The translations under genes were made by a program, and so were the position numbers. The notes below the pieces were generated by a model. That model did no database searches, had not been told where the DNA came from, and saw nothing but the letters and a program-made list of their open reading frames with translations. Positions 16,492 through 26,769 of a stretch of 62,559 nucleotides of DNA are shown here, piece by piece (the first letter of the stretch is position 1; each line of letters starts with the position of its first letter). This DNA is from Moraxella sp. (GTDB lineage Bacteria > Pseudomonadota > Gammaproteobacteria > Pseudomonadales > Moraxellaceae): positions 1 to 62,559 of the forward strand of contig JAUMUJ010000009.1 of NCBI GenBank assembly GCA_030530785.1, read 5' to 3'.

Positions 16492-18420
16492 TTACTCTGC
16501 CTTTGGTTCAACCCGCCCTTTTAATGCAATCGCCTTATCTAGCACGCCCACAAAATCATCAAGCGACATACTGCCCAAATTCTCGCCCTCTCTTGTGCGT
16601 ACATTGACCGTTCCGTTTTCTACTTCTTTGTCGCCCAGTACCAACATAAACGGAATGCGTTCTAGGGTGCGTTCACGGATTTTAAAGCCGATTTTTTCGT
16701 TACGCAAATCACTGATGGCACGATAGCCTTTGGCGTTTAGCTTGGCGACCGCGTCATTAACGGCATCTGCTTGTTTGTCGGTAATGTTCATCACGACCGC
16801 TTGGGTTGGGGCAAGCCACGCTGGGAAAAGACCAGCATAATGCTCAATCAAAATGCCGATAAAACGTTCAAACGACCCCAAAATCGCACGGTGTAGCATG
16901 ACAGGTCGTTCACGCTCACCGCTTTCACTCACAAATTCAGCATCTAAGCGTTCTGGCAGATTAAAATCCAGTTGTAGCGTACCACATTGCCACACACGAC
17001 CTAGGCAGTCTTTTAGGCTAAACTCAATCTTAGGACCATAAAACGCCCCTTCGCCTGCTTGTAGCTCCCAGTCAAGCCCTGCTTCGTCTAGTGCGTCCGC
17101 TAGGTCTTTTTCTGCCAAGTCCCACAGCTCATCGGAGCCGACACGCTTTTCGGGGCGGGTGGAGAGTTTCATGGCGACATCATCAAAGCCAAAATCCTTG
17201 TACACGTCAAGCGTTAGTTTAATAAAATCAATCGCTTCGGAGCGGATTTGGGCATTGGTACAAAAGATGTGAGCGTCATCTTGGGTAAAGCCACGCACAC
17301 GCATAATTCCATGTAACGCCCCAGACGGCTCGTTGCGGTGGCATGAGCCAAACTCAGCAAGGCGTAGGGGCAAATCACGGTAGGATTTTAGCCCCTGATT
17401 AAACACCTGCACATGGCAAGGGCAGTTCATGGGCTTAATGGCATAATCACGGTTTTCAGACGATGTGGTGAACATATTTTCCGCATAGTTTTCCCAATGC
17501 CCAGAACGTTCCCACAGACTTCTGTCCACGACTTGTGGGGTCTTGATTTCAAGATAGCCGTTGTCCTTTTGGATTTTACGCATGTATTGTTCTAGCACTT
17601 GCCAAATCGTCCAACCGTTCGGGTGCCAAAACACCATACCAGGAGCTTGTTCTTGTAAGTGGAACAGCCCTAGCTGTTTGCCGATTTTGCGGTGGTCTCG
17701 TTTTTCGGCTTCTTCTATGCGTTTGATGTAGGCTTGTAAGTCTTTTTTATCCGCCCACGCTGTGCCGTAGATGCGTTGTAATTGCTCGTTTTTGGCATCG
17801 CCACGCCAGTACGCACCGCTCATCTTGGTAAGAGCAAACGCCTTTAAAAAGCGGGTATTGGGCACGTGTGGCCCTCGGCACATATCAATGTACTCTTGAT
17901 GATAATACAGCCCCATGTGCGTCTCATCGGGCATGTCTTCCACCAAGCGAAGTTTGTAAGTTTCGCCACGCTCAGAAAATGTTTTGATGACCTCATCTCG
18001 TGGGGTCATTTTTTTAATCACGTCATAATCTTGGTTAATGAGCTTTTTCATACGCTCTTCAATCGCTTTCATGTCCTCAGGCGTAAAGGGGCGTTCGCTA
18101 TAAATGTCATAATAAAAGCCATCTTCAATGACAGGCCCGATGACCATTTTGACCTCAGGGTAGAGCTGTTTGACGGCATGACCGAGCAAATGAGCACATG
18201 AATGGCGGATAATCTCCACACCCTCAGCATTTTTTGGGGTGATAATCTCTACGGTAGCGTCTGTTGTGATGGGGTCGCAGGCATCTACCAGCTGACCGTT
18301 CACACGCCCTGCCACGGTGGCTTTGGCAAGTCCTGCACCGATATTTTGAGCGATTTGCATGACGGTGGTCGCCCCGTCAAACTGTCTAATACTGCCGTCT
18401 GGCAGAGTAATGGCTACCAT
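16492..18420 (-). CDS. thrS: Threonyl-tRNA synthetase
   Basis: A 642-residue class II synthetase charging tRNA-Thr. It has the N-terminal TGS domain ([21 protein letters not shown]), the editing domain with [16 protein letters not shown] and [15 protein letters not shown], the catalytic core ([66 protein letters not shown]) and the anticodon-binding C terminus. Length is normal. In many bacteria infC follows directly; here two or three small secreted-protein genes and a terminator intervene. Confidence 0.97.
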   Translation of the reverse strand: MVAITLPDGSIRQFDGATTVMQIAQNIGAGLAKATVAGRVNGQLVDACDPITTDATVEIITPKNAEGVEIIRHSCAHLLGHAVKQLYPEVKMVIGPVIEDGFYYDIYSERPFTPEDMKAIEERMKKLINQDYDVIKKMTPRDEVIKTFSERGETYKLRLVEDMPDETHMGLYYHQEYIDMCRGPHVPNTRFLKAFALTKMSGAYWRGDAKNEQLQRIYGTAWADKKDLQAYIKRIEEAEKRDHRKIGKQLGLFHLQEQAPGMVFWHPNGWTIWQVLEQYMRKIQKDNGYLEIKTPQVVDRSLWERSGHWENYAENMFTTSSENRDYAIKPMNCPCHVQVFNQGLKSYRDLPLRLAEFGSCHRNEPSGALHGIMRVRGFTQDDAHIFCTNAQIRSEAIDFIKLTLDVYKDFGFDDVAMKLSTRPEKRVGSDELWDLAEKDLADALDEAGLDWELQAGEGAFYGPKIEFSLKDCLGRVWQCGTLQLDFNLPERLDAEFVSESGERERPVMLHRAILGSFERFIGILIEHYAGLFPAWLAPTQAVVMNITDKQADAVNDAVAKLNAKGYRAISDLRNEKIGFKIRERTLERIPFMLVLGDKEVENGTVNVRTREGENLGSMSLDDFVGVLDKAIALKGRVEPKAE

Positions 18421-18701
18421 AGGATTCTCCTAAATGTGGCGTTGGTAGTGATATTTGTTACCATCAAATATATAACCGCTACCAATGGATTGGTTTAAAA
18501 TTTAAAAAGGGATTATTATAACAGATTTTTGGGACTAAAAAAAGATGAAAAATGAGTTTATGCTCCACTCTTGCAAAGCATTTGATAACTCATCACAGAC
18601 ATGATTTAAAAAAGCGACAGAACGCACAAAATTAAATATTGACATGAAACACATCATGATTTATCTTAATAAAATGTTTATTTTATTATTGGACAATCAA
18701 A
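18421..18701. other. Intergenic region between thrS and a divergent membrane-protein gene
   Basis: About 280 bp of A/T-rich sequence between divergently transcribed genes. It must hold promoters for both, and possibly a thrS leader. I see no convincing tRNA-like or terminator-antiterminator structure in it. Confidence 0.4.
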
Positions 18702-19139
18702 ATGCAATCAAATAAAATCATTTCGCTAAAAGATTATCTTCGCCCTTGGAAATTATTTAGCTTATCTTGTGGTATTGGTATTTTGCTTGTCGGCTCTGTC
18801 ATAGAACAAGCCATGGATTGGGATTTTGGCATCAGTTTTATCATGGCAATCAGTACTTATTTATTTTCTCCCATTACCAGCCGAGTGATTTTTTATAAAA
18901 AATTTCGCACCTTACCACTGATTATTTTGGCGATATTTGGTCTTTGGTTTTCAGTAGATGGTGTTTATTGGTTGTATTGGTCAATCAAAGATGCCGATGT
19001 GGTAGAGTTTATGCGAGACGCTAATTTTTTACCAAGTTTATGCTTGTATTTAATGTGTGCGTTTATTTGGCTGTTTGATGGTTCATTAAAAGAGCTATTG
19101 ATGGTACTCCCTAATTACAGACGGTCAAGCATTGGCTAA
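18702..19139 (+). CDS. Small integral membrane protein of unknown function
   Basis: A 145-residue protein with four predicted membrane segments (about residues 18-36, 42-62, 71-90 and 110-128), short loops and a basic C terminus (YRRSSIG). No family is recognised. The loop YKKF.TLP and the WSIKDADVVEFMRDANFLPSL segment carry most of the polar residues. It stands alone between thrS and kptA with its own upstream A/T-rich region. Confidence 0.65.
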   Translation: MQSNKIISLKDYLRPWKLFSLSCGIGILLVGSVIEQAMDWDFGISFIMAISTYLFSPITSRVIFYKKFRTLPLIILAIFGLWFSVDGVYWLYWSIKDADVVEFMRDANFLPSLCLYLMCAFIWLFDGSLKELLMVLPNYRRSSIG

Positions 19140-19315
19140 CATGGATAATTGATGGCAGTCTTATTATTTGTAAGACAAATTGATTAAAGCCACAATCACC
19201 ATTTATCATGACGATTTTATGTCATCAATAAGAGCCTTTTTTAGTCGCTGTGTGGTATTCTCTTGTTTGGTTATTTTTCCATGTTTTTCCATGCAACTTT
19301 TGGTGATTGGATATT

Positions 19316-19873
19316 TTATCGGCAAAGCGTGTTGATATTAAATTCAATATACCCCACCGCCACACTCTTTGTCAGCCACACGCCATTTTCAGCCCGATAA
19401 AAAACATGACCGTCTGCGTGCATTTTGGCGGTGTCAATGGTCAAAACCACCGCCTTACCGTGCCTTGACCCCACCTTTTTGGCGGTATCGCCATCGGCAG
19501 ACAGATGGACATAATGGCGAGATTGGGCGGTCAGACCATGCTGTTTTATGCCGTCTAGCGACTTAATCGCCGTGCCATGATACAGCACATTTGGCGGGGT
19601 TTGTGGCTCATAGTGGCGTTTGACGCTGGGGTGCGAATGCCCTTGTACCGCTCGTATCTGCGTGCCGTCATCGGACAGTTGAAATCGCTGTTTATTATTA
19701 TTTGCCACAACTGATAATAATTGGGCATGGTCAAACTGCTTACCAAAAGCATAAGCATTGCCAATGAGTGTGTCAATATCTGTATAGCCTTGTTCATCAA
19801 GCACAATACCAATTAACTCAGGCTTATGTCGTAATACCCGACTTAAAAATCTACTCACTTCTTTATCCTGCAT
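19316..19873 (-). CDS. kptA: RNA 2'-phosphotransferase (KptA/Tpt1 family)
   Basis: A 185-residue enzyme that transfers an RNA 2'-phosphate to NAD+. The family signatures are present: SRFLSRVLRHKPELIGIVLDEQGY at the N terminus, IRAVQGHS, LYHGTAIKSLDGIKQHGL, RHYVHLS, and GKAVVLTID. The catalytic Arg-His-Arg set appears intact. In eukaryotes the enzyme removes splice-junction phosphates; its bacterial substrate is not established. A 2H phosphoesterase (2'-5' RNA ligase-like) at 51502 is a second RNA 2'-end enzyme in the same window. Confidence 0.93.
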   Translation of the reverse strand: MQDKEVSRFLSRVLRHKPELIGIVLDEQGYTDIDTLIGNAYAFGKQFDHAQLLSVVANNNKQRFQLSDDGTQIRAVQGHSHPSVKRHYEPQTPPNVLYHGTAIKSLDGIKQHGLTAQSRHYVHLSADGDTAKKVGSRHGKAVVLTIDTAKMHADGHVFYRAENGVWLTKSVAVGYIEFNINTLCR

Positions 19874-19942
19874 ATTTTTCCTTTAAATCACAGTCTATTT
19901 ATTGGTTTGATTTTAAAAATACCAATCATTATATCGCTGATT

Positions 19943-21292
19943 TTATAATTTTGCAATCATGTCAATAATATGACCCACTTTATCTGAGCATTCTTGATAT
20001 TCACTATCCATGTCTGATTTTATGGTAATGCCACCCCCCGCCCACAGTGTCGTTTTTTGCCATTTTTGTAAGGTGCGAATCAGCACATTCCAATTCCCTG
20101 TGCCATCAAAATTCATATAGCCCATCGTCCCGCAATACGCCCCACGGGGAGAATGTTCCAATTCAAAAATAATCTCACAGGCTCGTTTTTTGGGTGTGCC
20201 TGTGATTGACCCTGCTGGCAAACTGCCAAACAGCACTTCTAGGCTATGCACGTCTTTTAATTGGGCGGTAATGGTGCTGACCATATGATGTACGTTTTTA
20301 AAACTTTCAATGGCAAAACGTTTGGGTGTTTTTACCGTACCGATATGAGCGTATTTACCCAAATCATTTCTGAGCAAATCCACAATCATTAAATTTTCGC
20401 TGATGTCTTTTTCACTGTTTGCCAATTCATGTTTTAACCCATTGTCTATATCGGTATCATCATGGCGTGGGCGTGTGCCTTTTATGGGTTTGGTGATGAT
20501 ATGAATGTCATTTTTTGTTTTATAAAATTCAAAAAATAATTCAGGAGATACCGATAAAATCTCAAACTCTCCCAACTTTAAAAACCCTGCAAATGGGGCG
20601 TTAATTTTATCTTGTAAATAAGGTAAATAACTGGCTAAACCGCCCAAATCTGCTTGCCATTGTTGGGTTAAGTTAATTTGATAAGTATCGCCCGCTTTAA
20701 TGTATTCTTGGGTTTGGTTAAAGGCATGAGTATAATCCGATTTTTGCCATGATGGGATAAATTGAGCGGGTGTTGGTTTTGGTGATTTTTTATTTAATAA
20801 ATCAGTTAAGCTGTTTTTTATCTCATCAAACAGTTGTTTATCGGCATTGATACCAATCAATTCAAACCCGCATTCGCACAGTCTGATATAAAAATCATAA
20901 TGCCCAAAATAAGCACAAGGCTGGTCAGGTTTGATGGTGATGTCAGAATTTAACTCATGGGCGGACAAATCATAACCAATAAAACCCATCAAACCATGTG
21001 CATAATTGCCTTGATGTGTGGTGGTTTTGGCGTGGGCTTGGCAATAAGTGATGAGTTCGCTTTGCCAATCAACATAAGTGGACTGATAACATTGGGGTGG
21101 TGCGTGGCGTGTGCGTTTGTCTATGAGCAGTGTGTCTGTAAAAGTTGCCGTCCACGACACAGCAGGACAGATACCGATGACGGGGCGATGAGCGTTATGC
21201 AAAAAACACACCTGCCAATCAGGGTGGTGCGTGGCAATAAGTGCGACAAGCTGGCTTGGGCTGTGCGTGGTGGTAAAGGGGTGTGTGAGCAT
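19943..21292 (-). CDS. pabB: Aminodeoxychorismate synthase component I
   Basis: A 449-residue chorismate-utilising enzyme making 4-amino-4-deoxychorismate for folate. The C-terminal chorismate-binding domain has AGDTYQINLTQQW, FLKLGEFEILSVSPELFFE, KPIKGTRPRHDD, LMIVDLLRNDLGK, GSLPAGSITGTPKKRACEII, and RGAYCGTMGYMNFDG..NVLIRTL. The PIKGT motif with lysine is the PabB type rather than anthranilate synthase. The glutamine amidotransferase partner (pabA) is not adjacent. Confidence 0.93.
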   Translation of the reverse strand: MLTHPFTTTHSPSQLVALIATHHPDWQVCFLHNAHRPVIGICPAVSWTATFTDTLLIDKRTRHAPPQCYQSTYVDWQSELITYCQAHAKTTTHQGNYAHGLMGFIGYDLSAHELNSDITIKPDQPCAYFGHYDFYIRLCECGFELIGINADKQLFDEIKNSLTDLLNKKSPKPTPAQFIPSWQKSDYTHAFNQTQEYIKAGDTYQINLTQQWQADLGGLASYLPYLQDKINAPFAGFLKLGEFEILSVSPELFFEFYKTKNDIHIITKPIKGTRPRHDDTDIDNGLKHELANSEKDISENLMIVDLLRNDLGKYAHIGTVKTPKRFAIESFKNVHHMVSTITAQLKDVHSLEVLFGSLPAGSITGTPKKRACEIIFELEHSPRGAYCGTMGYMNFDGTGNWNVLIRTLQKWQKTTLWAGGGITIKSDMDSEYQECSDKVGHIIDMIAKL

Positions 21293-21354
21293 TTTTAAAG
21301 ATCAAAGAAAAAAGGGGGATTTTAAAGGAAAATGGGGAAAAGGGAAAGAGCCGT

Positions 21355-21759
21355 TTACACCGTCCAATCCTCCACCACCAAATCAGCGATACGCTCAAAC
21401 TCTCTGCCATTGCGTGTAACCACCACCGCCCCCACCGCCAGAGCGTGGCTTGCTATCCACAAATCATTGTTACCAATGGGCGTGCCTTTGGTTTTTAAAA
21501 TACTCGCCCATTTGCCATAATGGTCAGTCATCTTAGGGTGTGATGACAGAACAGGGATAAGTTTGGCTAAATGCTCAAAATCTTGTTTGGCTTTATCAGG
21601 ATTTTGGCTACCGTACGCCCCTTTTAATAGCTCTCCATAAGTAATAAAACTCATACAAAGCTCGTGTTTGCCTAGCATTCGGTTAATTTTTTCACGCACG
21701 GCAGGCGGTTTATTTTTCATAAAATAAATCAGCGTATTGGCGTCAAGCATATATCTCAT
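21355..21759 (-). CDS. vapC: VapC-type PIN-domain ribonuclease toxin
   Basis: A 134-residue PIN-domain toxin. Acidic active-site residues are visible in MLDANTLIYFMKN, SFITYGELLKGAY and GNNDLWIASHALAVGAVVVTRN. Such toxins cut initiator tRNA or rRNA to arrest translation. It overlaps vapB by 4 bp (ATGA), giving tight translational coupling. The active site looks intact, so the module is probably functional. Confidence 0.92.
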   Translation of the reverse strand: MRYMLDANTLIYFMKNKPPAVREKINRMLGKHELCMSFITYGELLKGAYGSQNPDKAKQDFEHLAKLIPVLSSHPKMTDHYGKWASILKTKGTPIGNNDLWIASHALAVGAVVVTRNGREFERIADLVVEDWTV

Positions 21760-22001
21760 AGAGCTTCTCGCTCTTGGGGCGGTTCGTTATCCCTGTCTTC
21801 TATGGCACGAATGACATCATCATCAAAATTGGTGAATAACTCAAACAGCTCATCGCCAAGCCCCTTTTGTGGTGTGGGTTGTCGCAAAATCAAATCGCCA
21901 TTGTCCGCCTTGATAATCTCTACCGTATCCACAGTTAGACGGAAATCGGCAGGAATACGCACAGCTTGGCTATTGCCACTTTGAAAGACACGAGTTAGCA
22001 T
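21756..22001 (-). CDS. vapB: VapB-type antitoxin with AbrB-like DNA-binding fold
   Basis: An 81-residue antitoxin. The N-terminal swapped-hairpin AbrB/SpoVT fold is recognised by MLTRVFQSGNSQAVRIPADFRL, followed by TVEIIK..GDLILRQP. The acidic C-terminal tail (FDDDVIRAIEDRDNEP) is the toxin-neutralising part. The start at 22001 has AAGGGGG 4 nt upstream; longer in-frame starts reach into the operator and are less likely. It represses its own promoter together with VapC. Confidence 0.88.
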   Translation of the reverse strand: MLTRVFQSGNSQAVRIPADFRLTVDTVEIIKADNGDLILRQPTPQKGLGDELFELFTNFDDDVIRAIEDRDNEPPQEREAL

Positions 22002-22011
22002 TTTGCCCCCT

Positions 22012-22035
22012 TGTATATACTTCATTTTGTATATA
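22012..22035 (-). promoter_or_regulatory. Probable vapBC operator
   Basis: Two copies of TGTATATA (22012-22019 and 22028-22035) lie 16 bp apart directly upstream of the vapB ribosome-binding site, inside the likely promoter. VapB antitoxins with AbrB folds bind such repeats to autoregulate. Confidence 0.5.
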
Positions 22036-22042
22036 TTAGCAT

Positions 22043-22071
22043 AAAAAGCCCATGATAACAATGGGCTTTAT
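22043..22071 (-). terminator. Terminator after fabB
   Basis: AAAGCCCAT (22045-22053) pairs with ATGGGCTTT (22061-22069) around a 7-nt loop, followed by a T run on the minus strand, about 20 bp after the fabB stop. Confidence 0.75.
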
Positions 22072-22090
22072 TTTGGGTTACTTTTGATTT

Positions 22091-23323
22091 TTAACCTTCA
22101 AACCTTTTCAGCACAATCGCCGAATTTGTCCCACCAAAGCCAAAACTGTTACTCATGGCGGTGTTAATCTTAGTATGGCGTGTGGTCTGCACGATATCAA
22201 AGGGCTTGGCTTTTTCGTCCATGTCAGTGATGTTAATGCTTGGAGCAATAAAGTCGTTATTCATCATCAGCACACAATAAATCAGCTCTTGCACGCCTAC
22301 CGCTCCCAAGCTATGCCCTGTCATGGATTTGGTTGAGCTAATCGGCGGGGTTTTATCTGCACCGCCAAACACGTCTGCGATGGCGTGTAGCTCGGTAATG
22401 TCGCCAAGTGGTGTGCTGGTGCCATGTGAGTTTACATAGTCCACCGTATCAAGTCCCGCCTGCGTTAGGGCAATTTGCATACAGCGAGTTGCCCCTTCTC
22501 CGCTTGGAGCAACCATTTCCGCTCCGTCTGATGTTGCCCCATATCCCACAATCTCGGCTAAGATGGTCGCCCCACGAGCCTGTGCGTGTTCTAGGCTTTC
22601 TACGACCACCATACCACCACCGCCTGCGATGACAAAGCCGTCTCGGGTACTGTCATAAGGGCGACTTGCGGTGGTGGGCGTGTCATTGTAACTGGTACTC
22701 ATCGCCCCCATCGCATCAAACATACATGACTGCGTCCAATGCTCGCTCTCTCCACCCCCTGCGATGACCATGTCTGCCTTGCCAAGCTGAATCAACTCCA
22801 TCGCATGACCGATACAGTGGCTGGACGTGGCACAAGCAGACGACAGTGAGTAGCTGATGCCCTTAATGCGTAGCCCTGTGGCAAGCGTGGCAGAGACCGT
22901 ACTGCTCATAATTTTCGGTACAGCCATCGCTCCCACGCCACGAAGCCCTTTGGCTTTCATGTTGTCCACCGAGCCTACCACATCAGCTGTGCTTGCCCCA
23001 CCCGAGCCTGCCACCACCGCCACTCGCACGTTATCGGCAACATCATCAAGACTTAGCCCTGCATTATCAATGGCAGACAAAGCGGACACATAGGCATAAA
23101 GACTTGCGTCCGACATAAAGCGTTTTAGTTTACGGTCAATGCCTGACGTATCCAGCACACTTTGGTCAATAGAGCCTGACACGCACGATTTAAAGCCATT
23201 ATCGGCATAGCTTTGGTTAAAGATGATGCCTGATTTGCCATTTTTTAGGCTGTCGGCAACAGTATCCAAATCATTGCCGATGTTTGAGACAATGCCCATG
23301 CCTGTGATGACAACTCGCTTCAT
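22091..23323 (-). CDS. fabB: 3-oxoacyl-ACP synthase I
   Basis: A 410-residue condensing enzyme of fatty-acid elongation. The active-site cysteine is in [14 protein letters not shown], and the two histidines are in [12 protein letters not shown] and [14 protein letters not shown]; the glycine-rich [12 protein letters not shown] closes the protein. The SSACATSS context and the sequence style favour FabB (unsaturated fatty acids) over FabF. It stands apart from the fabD-fabG-acpP group at 55-57 kb. Confidence 0.92.
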   Translation of the reverse strand: MKRVVITGMGIVSNIGNDLDTVADSLKNGKSGIIFNQSYADNGFKSCVSGSIDQSVLDTSGIDRKLKRFMSDASLYAYVSALSAIDNAGLSLDDVADNVRVAVVAGSGGASTADVVGSVDNMKAKGLRGVGAMAVPKIMSSTVSATLATGLRIKGISYSLSSACATSSHCIGHAMELIQLGKADMVIAGGGESEHWTQSCMFDAMGAMSTSYNDTPTTASRPYDSTRDGFVIAGGGGMVVVESLEHAQARGATILAEIVGYGATSDGAEMVAPSGEGATRCMQIALTQAGLDTVDYVNSHGTSTPLGDITELHAIADVFGGADKTPPISSTKSMTGHSLGAVGVQELIYCVLMMNNDFIAPSINITDMDEKAKPFDIVQTTRHTKINTAMSNSFGFGGTNSAIVLKRFEG

Positions 23324-23392
23324 AGAATTTCCTTAGTAAGATTTAACAAGTTTACAGTTGTAGGGGTATTGTAGCACAACACCCACAAAAAA

Positions 23393-23418
23393 CAAAAACG
23401 GCAAGAAACCTTGCCGTC
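23393..23418 (-). terminator. Terminator after ssb
   Basis: ACGGCAAG (23398-23405) pairs with CTTGCCGT (23410-23417) around a short loop, with a T run on the minus strand. Confidence 0.75.
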
Positions 23419-23432
23419 TGTTGCACGCCTGA

Positions 23433-24092
23433 TTAAAATGGCATATCGTCATCTTGGGGGGCGTTCGCACCGCCTTTGGGTGAGCCTTGTGGGGCAGTGG
23501 GTGCGGTGGGTTTTTGGTTTGTAAACTGGTTATTATTCATGGCATGATTGGGCATACCCCCCTGCGTGGGCGCATGATTAAAGCCCTGTATGGGGTTATT
23601 ATTGGGGTATTGCTGATTAAAATGCCCCTGTGGTTGCGGGTTTTGGTTAAAGGCTGGGTTTTGACCGCCCCATGATGGCGGTTGCTGACCCATGCCACCA
23701 CCATGAGACGGATAGGGCTGACCGCCTGCCATTGGGTCATGGTTGTTATTATGGTTTGGATTGCCACCGAGCATAACCATATTATTGGCACGAATTTCGG
23801 TACTATAACGCTCAATACCCTGCCCATCGGTGTATTTACGGGTATTAAGACTGCCTTCAATATACACCATAGAGCCTTTACGTAAATAGCGACTGGCAGT
23901 TTCGCCCAAACGATTAAATAAACTCACCCTGTGCCATTCGGTTTGTTCTTTTTGTTCGCCCGTATTTTTATCCGTCCAACGCTCTGATGTTGCCACGCTA
24001 ATATTTGTTACGCTACCGCCATTAGCAAATTGGCGTACTTCTGGGTCATTGCCCAATCTACCGACGATGATTACTTTATTGACACTTGCCAT
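23433..24092 (-). CDS. ssb: Single-stranded DNA-binding protein
   Basis: A 219-residue SSB. The N-terminal 110 residues form the OB fold ([64 protein letters not shown]). A Gln/Asn/Gly/Pro-rich linker follows, and the acidic tip ends DDDMPF, the docking peptide for replication and repair partners. The linker is long, about 90 residues. The start at 24092 matches family N termini; a start 15 bp further out is unlikely. Confidence 0.96.
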   Translation of the reverse strand: MASVNKVIIVGRLGNDPEVRQFANGGSVTNISVATSERWTDKNTGEQKEQTEWHRVSLFNRLGETASRYLRKGSMVYIEGSLNTRKYTDGQGIERYSTEIRANNMVMLGGNPNHNNNHDPMAGGQPYPSHGGGMGQQPPSWGGQNPAFNQNPQPQGHFNQQYPNNNPIQGFNHAPTQGGMPNHAMNNNQFTNQKPTAPTAPQGSPKGGANAPQDDDMPF

Positions 24093-24194
24093 TTTTTTAA
24101 CTCTCAACGATTTTTACTGCTTAAAATCAAATTTGACTTGCTTTATTGTCATTAACGAGTAAGCCCATCTTTTGATAATTATCAGCTCTTTTTA

Positions 24195-24226
24195 AAAAAT
24201 AAGTCAGAATAACTCTGACTTATTTT
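24195..24226 (-). terminator. Terminator after the H-NS-like gene
   Basis: AAAATAAGTCAGA pairs perfectly with TCTGACTTATTTT around a 5-nt loop, with a T run on the minus strand, about 22 bp after the stop codon. Confidence 0.8.
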
Positions 24227-24247
24227 AACACATTAGCTTTGGATAAA

Positions 24248-24556
24248 TCACACCGCAAAGTCTTCTAGCTTTTTGCCCTGAGCCAACGCTTGCTCTAACC
24301 ATACTGGCTTACGACCACGACCTGCCCAGACATTTTTAGGGTTAGCAGGGTCTCTGTAAGCGATACGGCTTTCTTTGTGAGCTTTTTTGCCAATTTTTAA
24401 AATCTCTTCAATGGTAGAGCCATTTTCTTTGGCAATTTGTTTAAATTGCAAATAGGCATCTTTTAAGCCTTGTGCTTGCTTTTGTTTGATTTTGGCTTGT
24501 GCGTCTTTTGCTAGGGCTTCTAGCTCTTCTACGCTCAGATTATCTAGATTGCTCAT
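24248..24556 (-). CDS. H-NS family nucleoid-associated protein
   Basis: A 102-residue protein of the H-NS family. It has an N-terminal coiled-coil oligomerisation region (LSVEELEALAKDAQAKIKQKQ), a linker, and a C-terminal DNA-binding domain with YRDPANPKNVWAGRGRKPVWL, the AT-hook-like GRGRKP loop that inserts in the minor groove. It silences A/T-rich, horizontally acquired DNA. The gene has a long A/T-rich upstream region (24557-24731) and its own terminator. Confidence 0.9.
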   Translation of the reverse strand: MSNLDNLSVEELEALAKDAQAKIKQKQAQGLKDAYLQFKQIAKENGSTIEEILKIGKKAHKESRIAYRDPANPKNVWAGRGRKPVWLEQALAQGKKLEDFAV

Positions 24557-24731
24557 AAGAACTCCTATAATTTAAGTTTAAACCATAAAAACCACCACTT
24601 AAACAATATTGGAAAAACCAACCACCAACATCATAAAAGTTTATGTGCTTTTATTCGTGGTCTATATTATCATAATTTATAAAAAAACTTCAATATTTTT
24701 TTAAAAAATCATAAAAAAATATCGCTCACAT
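24557..24731 (-). promoter_or_regulatory. A/T-rich upstream region of the H-NS-like gene
   Basis: About 175 bp of very A/T-rich DNA with several A tracts. It includes a possible TTGAAG/TAATAT promoter on the minus strand. The composition is what an autoregulating H-NS-type protein would bind, but no single operator can be defined by eye. Confidence 0.35.
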
Positions 24732-25154
24732 TTAAAGCATAAACCACGAAAAATAAAACAGCAACAAACACGCCCCAAGCGACAAACCCCAAACCACCGA
24801 GCGAAAAGTTGCCATATCTAAGGCATACGCCACGCCATATATCACACGCAATAACACATAAAACCATGCCAACGCATTCACGATATGTTGGGGAACAAAA
24901 CAGTACATGGCAATCAGCACCGCCCCAACAAACATGGGCAAACCCTCAAAACTGTTTGCTTGCACGGCATTTAGACGAGCAGACAGCCCTGTGCTTTTAT
25001 CAAAAAATGCTCTGGGATTATGATTGTCCTGTTTAAAATCAAAACCACCCGTCTTTTTTGCTAAAATTGCAAATACATAAGGCAACAAACACGCCACCGC
25101 CATCGCCACCACTGCATAAGACTGCTCGGACGGAAAATTCTGTATCAATCCCAT
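24732..25154 (-). CDS. MAPEG family membrane protein
   Basis: A 140-residue four-helix membrane protein of the MAPEG superfamily (glutathione-dependent eicosanoid enzymes and relatives). The conserved core is DNHNPRAFFDKSTGLSARLNAVQANSFEGLPMF, with the basic and Asn/Glu residues used for glutathione binding, followed by WFYVLLRVIYGVAY. The ATG at 25154 directly follows the osmC stop (1 bp gap), so the two genes are coupled. The bacterial substrate is unknown. Confidence 0.88.
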   Translation of the reverse strand: MGLIQNFPSEQSYAVVAMAVACLLPYVFAILAKKTGGFDFKQDNHNPRAFFDKSTGLSARLNAVQANSFEGLPMFVGAVLIAMYCFVPQHIVNALAWFYVLLRVIYGVAYALDMATFRSVVWGLSLGACLLLFYFSWFML

Positions 25155-25155
25155 A

Positions 25156-25572
25156 TCACACACTCACAATGGCATAATCGTGCGTGATGTTCACCCCGCC
25201 ATCGGCAAGCATTTTGGACGCTGAGCAGTATTTGGTGGCAGAAAGCTCAATGGCTTTGGCGACTTGGGACGCTTTGATGTCTGTGCCTGTAACCACAAAG
25301 TGCAGATGAATGTCGGTAAACACCGCAGGAATGGCATCGGCACGCTTGGCAGACACTTCACAACGCACATCGCTGACATTTTGGCGGGATTTTTGTAGGA
25401 TACTGACCACGTCATAACTGGCACAACTGCCAAGCCCCATCAAAATCAGCTCCATCGGTCTTGCCCCAAGCTGTTGCTTTGAGTCCACCACCACCGTATG
25501 CCCCGAACCGCTTTTGGTTTCAAAATTGATGGCTTCGTTTTTTAGCCACGTTACGCTTGCTGTCATGCTCAT
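25156..25572 (-). CDS. OsmC/YhfA family peroxide-handling protein
   Basis: A 138-residue OsmC-fold protein. The markers are LGARPMELILMGLGSCASYDVVSILQKSRQNV, with the reactive cysteine, and AIELSATKYCSASKMLA, with the second. This GLGSCAS..KYCS spacing resembles YhfA/OsmC-like rather than Ohr. Members reduce organic peroxides. AAAGGG lies upstream of the ATG at 25572. It forms a two-gene unit with the MAPEG gene. Confidence 0.88.
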   Translation of the reverse strand: MSMTASVTWLKNEAINFETKSGSGHTVVVDSKQQLGARPMELILMGLGSCASYDVVSILQKSRQNVSDVRCEVSAKRADAIPAVFTDIHLHFVVTGTDIKASQVAKAIELSATKYCSASKMLADGGVNITHDYAIVSV

Positions 25573-25785
25573 AAAATGCCCTTTAAAAACAGTTAAAAAA
25601 TACCGCTAAAATGGGGGCATTTTGATAAAATTCAAGCGATTTATCATGGATAAAATTTACTTACCATTTATTTGACGTATTTTTGGTAAGAATACACCTT
25701 TACTCTATACTTTTTGATAAAAGTTTGGTTTAATAGGCAGGTTTGTCATGTTTGACGATTTTTTAAAGAAACATAAGAGCGTATT

Positions 25786-26280
25786 ATGATTGATGCAGAC
25801 GGCTTTCGTGCCAATGTCGGTATCATCTTAGCAAATACACAAGGGCAGGTTTTGCTTGCCAAACGCATCGGCGATGACAGTTGGCAGTTTCCACAAGGGG
25901 GCATAGACAGGGGAGAGACCCCCCTAGATGCCATGTACCGTGAACTGTACGAAGAAGTGGGGCTACACCCCCATCATGTCAAACTACTGGGCGTAACACA
26001 TGATTGGTTACGCTACCGCCTACCCAGACGCTGTGTGCGAGTCGGTCAAGAACCGCTGTGTATCGGACAAAAACAAAAATGGTTTTTGCTCCAACTAGAT
26101 GAACCCAATACCGAATATATCCGCTTTGATACCGCCATTCCTGAATTTGACGAATGGTCTTGGGTCAGTTACTGGTATCCTTTGGGGCAAGTTGTTCCCT
26201 TTAAGCGGGGGGTTTACCAAAAGGCTCTGTTAGAGTTGGTTGGTCGCCTACCTTTAAAACCCGAGTTGGCATTGCCTTAA
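25786..26280 (+). CDS. rppH: RNA pyrophosphohydrolase RppH
   Basis: A 164-residue Nudix hydrolase that trims 5'-triphosphate mRNA ends to start RNase E-dependent decay. The Nudix box is complete ([23 protein letters not shown], about 39-61). The N-terminal [13 protein letters not shown] and later [18 protein letters not shown] and [13 protein letters not shown] are typical of RppH. Length is normal. Confidence 0.95.
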   Translation: MIDADGFRANVGIILANTQGQVLLAKRIGDDSWQFPQGGIDRGETPLDAMYRELYEEVGLHPHHVKLLGVTHDWLRYRLPRRCVRVGQEPLCIGQKQKWFLLQLDEPNTEYIRFDTAIPEFDEWSWVSYWYPLGQVVPFKRGVYQKALLELVGRLPLKPELALP

Positions 26281-26284
26281 ACAC

Positions 26285-26312
26285 AAAAAACCGTCCATCA
26301 GGACGGTTTTTT
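26285..26312. terminator. Bidirectional terminator between rppH and rpmE2
   Basis: A perfect AAAAAACCGTCC/GGACGGTTTTTT stem with an ATCA loop between convergent genes. Confidence 0.85.
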
Positions 26313-26324
26313 AATGAGATGTGC

Positions 26325-26588
26325 TTATGCTTTTTTGCCACGATTAGCAAAAGCACCAAAACGCTTATTAAAGGTGGCCACACGACCTTCGTTAGCGGCT
26401 TGACGTTGCTCACCTGTGTAAAATGGGTGAGACGCACTGGAAATATCCAATGGGTAGTAGGGATACTCTGCCCCTTCGTACTCACGGGTGGTCTTAGTAG
26501 CAACGGTAGAACGAGTCAAAAAGTACACGTCTGCATTGGTGTCGTGAAACAGCACTTCACGATATTCTGGGTGAATGTCTTTACGCAT
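26325..26588 (-). CDS. rpmE2: 50S ribosomal protein L31, type B
   Basis: An 87-residue L31 of the zinc-free type [30 protein letters not shown], then [15 protein letters not shown] and [11 protein letters not shown]. The CxxC zinc ligands of type A L31 are absent. Type B copies are often induced by zinc limitation through Zur; I cannot identify a Zur box by eye here. Confidence 0.95.
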   Translation of the reverse strand: MRKDIHPEYREVLFHDTNADVYFLTRSTVATKTTREYEGAEYPYYPLDISSASHPFYTGEQRQAANEGRVATFNKRFGAFANRGKKA

Positions 26589-26769
26589 GAGAATAATCCA
26601 ATAAACCTAAGCACTAATAAAAAGGCATCATAAAACCAATCTGCCAATCATGGCAATGTCATCATCAACCAACTTTGACATGACACACCATAAAGTCATT
26701 TATTAGCCAACTTAGGTGGGAAATAAAACGGCTATTTTATAAAAAAATACCATCACTTGCAAGTAAAAT

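Noticed and set aside
22408-22632. Pro/Leu-rich plus-strand frame within fabB
   Set aside because: Antisense to the conserved ketosynthase core; no independent support.
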